A stretch of DNA of 5,941 bases from an uncultured Asticcacaulis sp. (GTDB lineage Bacteria; Pseudomonadota; Alphaproteobacteria; Caulobacterales; Caulobacteraceae). A model generated the notes under the pieces. The model did no database searches, was not told the origin of the DNA, and saw nothing but the letters and a program-made list of their open reading frames with translations. A program made the position numbers and the translations under genes. The stretch is taken from assembly GCA_946482045.1 (NCBI GenBank), contig CAMLPZ010000264.1:1-5941 (forward strand), given 5' to 3'. Below, one piece after another: positions 5,432-5,941 of the stretch (its first letter is position 1; every line of letters begins with the position of its first letter).

Positions 5432-5941
5432 GACGGAAATTTCTGGCGGGCAGCCTGGCGCTGGCGGGTGTGGCGGTACTGGGCGGCAAGGTTCAGGCGC
5501 AAGACACGCCAGCCGAAAAGCTTGTCCGCATCCGCATGACGACCGGCATGGGCGATATCGTTCTGGATCTCGATGCCGGCCGGGCGCCGCTGACGACGGC
5601 CAATTTTCTGCGCTATGTCGATCAGAAAAAGCTCGACGCCAGCGTCTTTTACCGCGCCATGAAAAGCCCGAACGATCGCGGCCTTGTCCAGGGCGGCGAC
5701 AGCCGGCGTGCGCTTTCACCTGTGGCGCATGAGCCGACCAGCCAGACGGGCCTGTCGCACACCGACGGCACCATTTCACTGGTGCGCGGGGCTGCCGCCG
5801 GCTCAGGAAAGGGCGACTTTTTTATCTGCGTCGGTGACATGACCTTCCTGGACGCCGGCCCGGACGGCACCGACGACAAGCTGGGGTTCGCGGCGTTCGG
5901 CAAGGTGGTCGAAGGCATGGATGTCGTCCGCGCCATTCTCA
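5428..5941 (+). CDS. Exported cyclophilin-type peptidyl-prolyl cis-trans isomerase, 3' end cut by window
   Basis: The first 171 codons are present. The start is firm: AAAGGAGA (5415-5422) lies 5 nt before the ATG. Residues 1-24 form a signal peptide, MRRKFLAGSLALAGVAVLGG then KVQA, with likely cleavage after Ala24. Its RRKFL matches the twin-arginine core RRxFL, so Tat export to the periplasm is possible, although Sec is not excluded. The mature part is a cyclophilin domain: GDIVLDLDAGRAPLTTANF (42-60), FYR (74-76) with the catalytic-type Arg76, QGGD (88-91), DFFICVGD (130-137) and FGKVVEGMDVV (157-167). An insert-like stretch (79-86) sits between FYR and QGGD in place of the shorter canonical loop. 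Such enzymes speed proline isomerisation during folding of exported proteins. The gene is divergent from the radical SAM gene; the remaining C-terminus should be short. Confidence 0.9.
   Translation, partial: MRRKFLAGSLALAGVAVLGGKVQAQDTPAEKLVRIRMTTGMGDIVLDLDAGRAPLTTANFLRYVDQKKLDASVFYRAMKSPNDRGLVQGGDSRRALSPVAHEPTSQTGLSHTDGTISLVRGAAAGSGKGDFFICVGDMTFLDAGPDGTDDKLGFAAFGKVVEGMDVVRAIL

Overview
The window looks like chromosomal DNA of a high-GC alphaproteobacterium, most likely of the order Caulobacterales (an Asticcacaulis/Caulobacter-type genome). This is inferred from GC-rich third codon positions, densely packed genes and protein character; no marker gene fixes the taxon. I see no tRNA, rRNA, insertion sequence, CRISPR array or phage gene.

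Left edge (1-365): a leader with no clear gene, then a probable 37-residue one-helix membrane protein (182-295, +) facing the end of a minus-strand operon. A small inverted repeat lies between the two stops.

Minus-strand operon (3192 down to 365): an OpgC/MdoC-like integral-membrane acyltransferase, two tandem paralogous six-helix membrane proteins (about two-thirds identical), and a 99-residue winged-helix regulator. The last three genes are joined by an 11-bp overlap and a 2-bp gap, so they are probably translationally coupled. A 34-nt hairpin separates the acyltransferase from the first paralog. A -35/-10 pair with 17-bp spacing lies ahead of the acyltransferase, and its -35 is embedded in a 25-bp dyad that looks like an operator. 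The terminal winged-helix protein is the obvious candidate to bind it, giving an autoregulated membrane module of unknown substrate.

Plus strand (3357-4220): a membrane-anchored alpha/beta hydrolase of the ABHD13/BEM46 type, divergent from the operon and sharing its control region. Its end overlaps by 12 bp the end of a convergent PA0069-family radical SAM gene (minus strand, 5252 to 4209).

The radical SAM gene appears to have lost one base near its 5' end. The family's N-terminal motif and a plausible ATG lie upstream in another frame, and one extra G in a G-run would rejoin them. This may be a real frameshift or a sequence error.

Right edge (5428 onward, +): the first 171 codons of an exported cyclophilin-type peptidyl-prolyl isomerase with a twin-arginine-like signal peptide, cut by the window end.

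The best lead for something undescribed is the acyltransferase / paired membrane protein / winged-helix operon with its dyad-covered promoter. The frameshift is the most concrete and easily checked anomaly.
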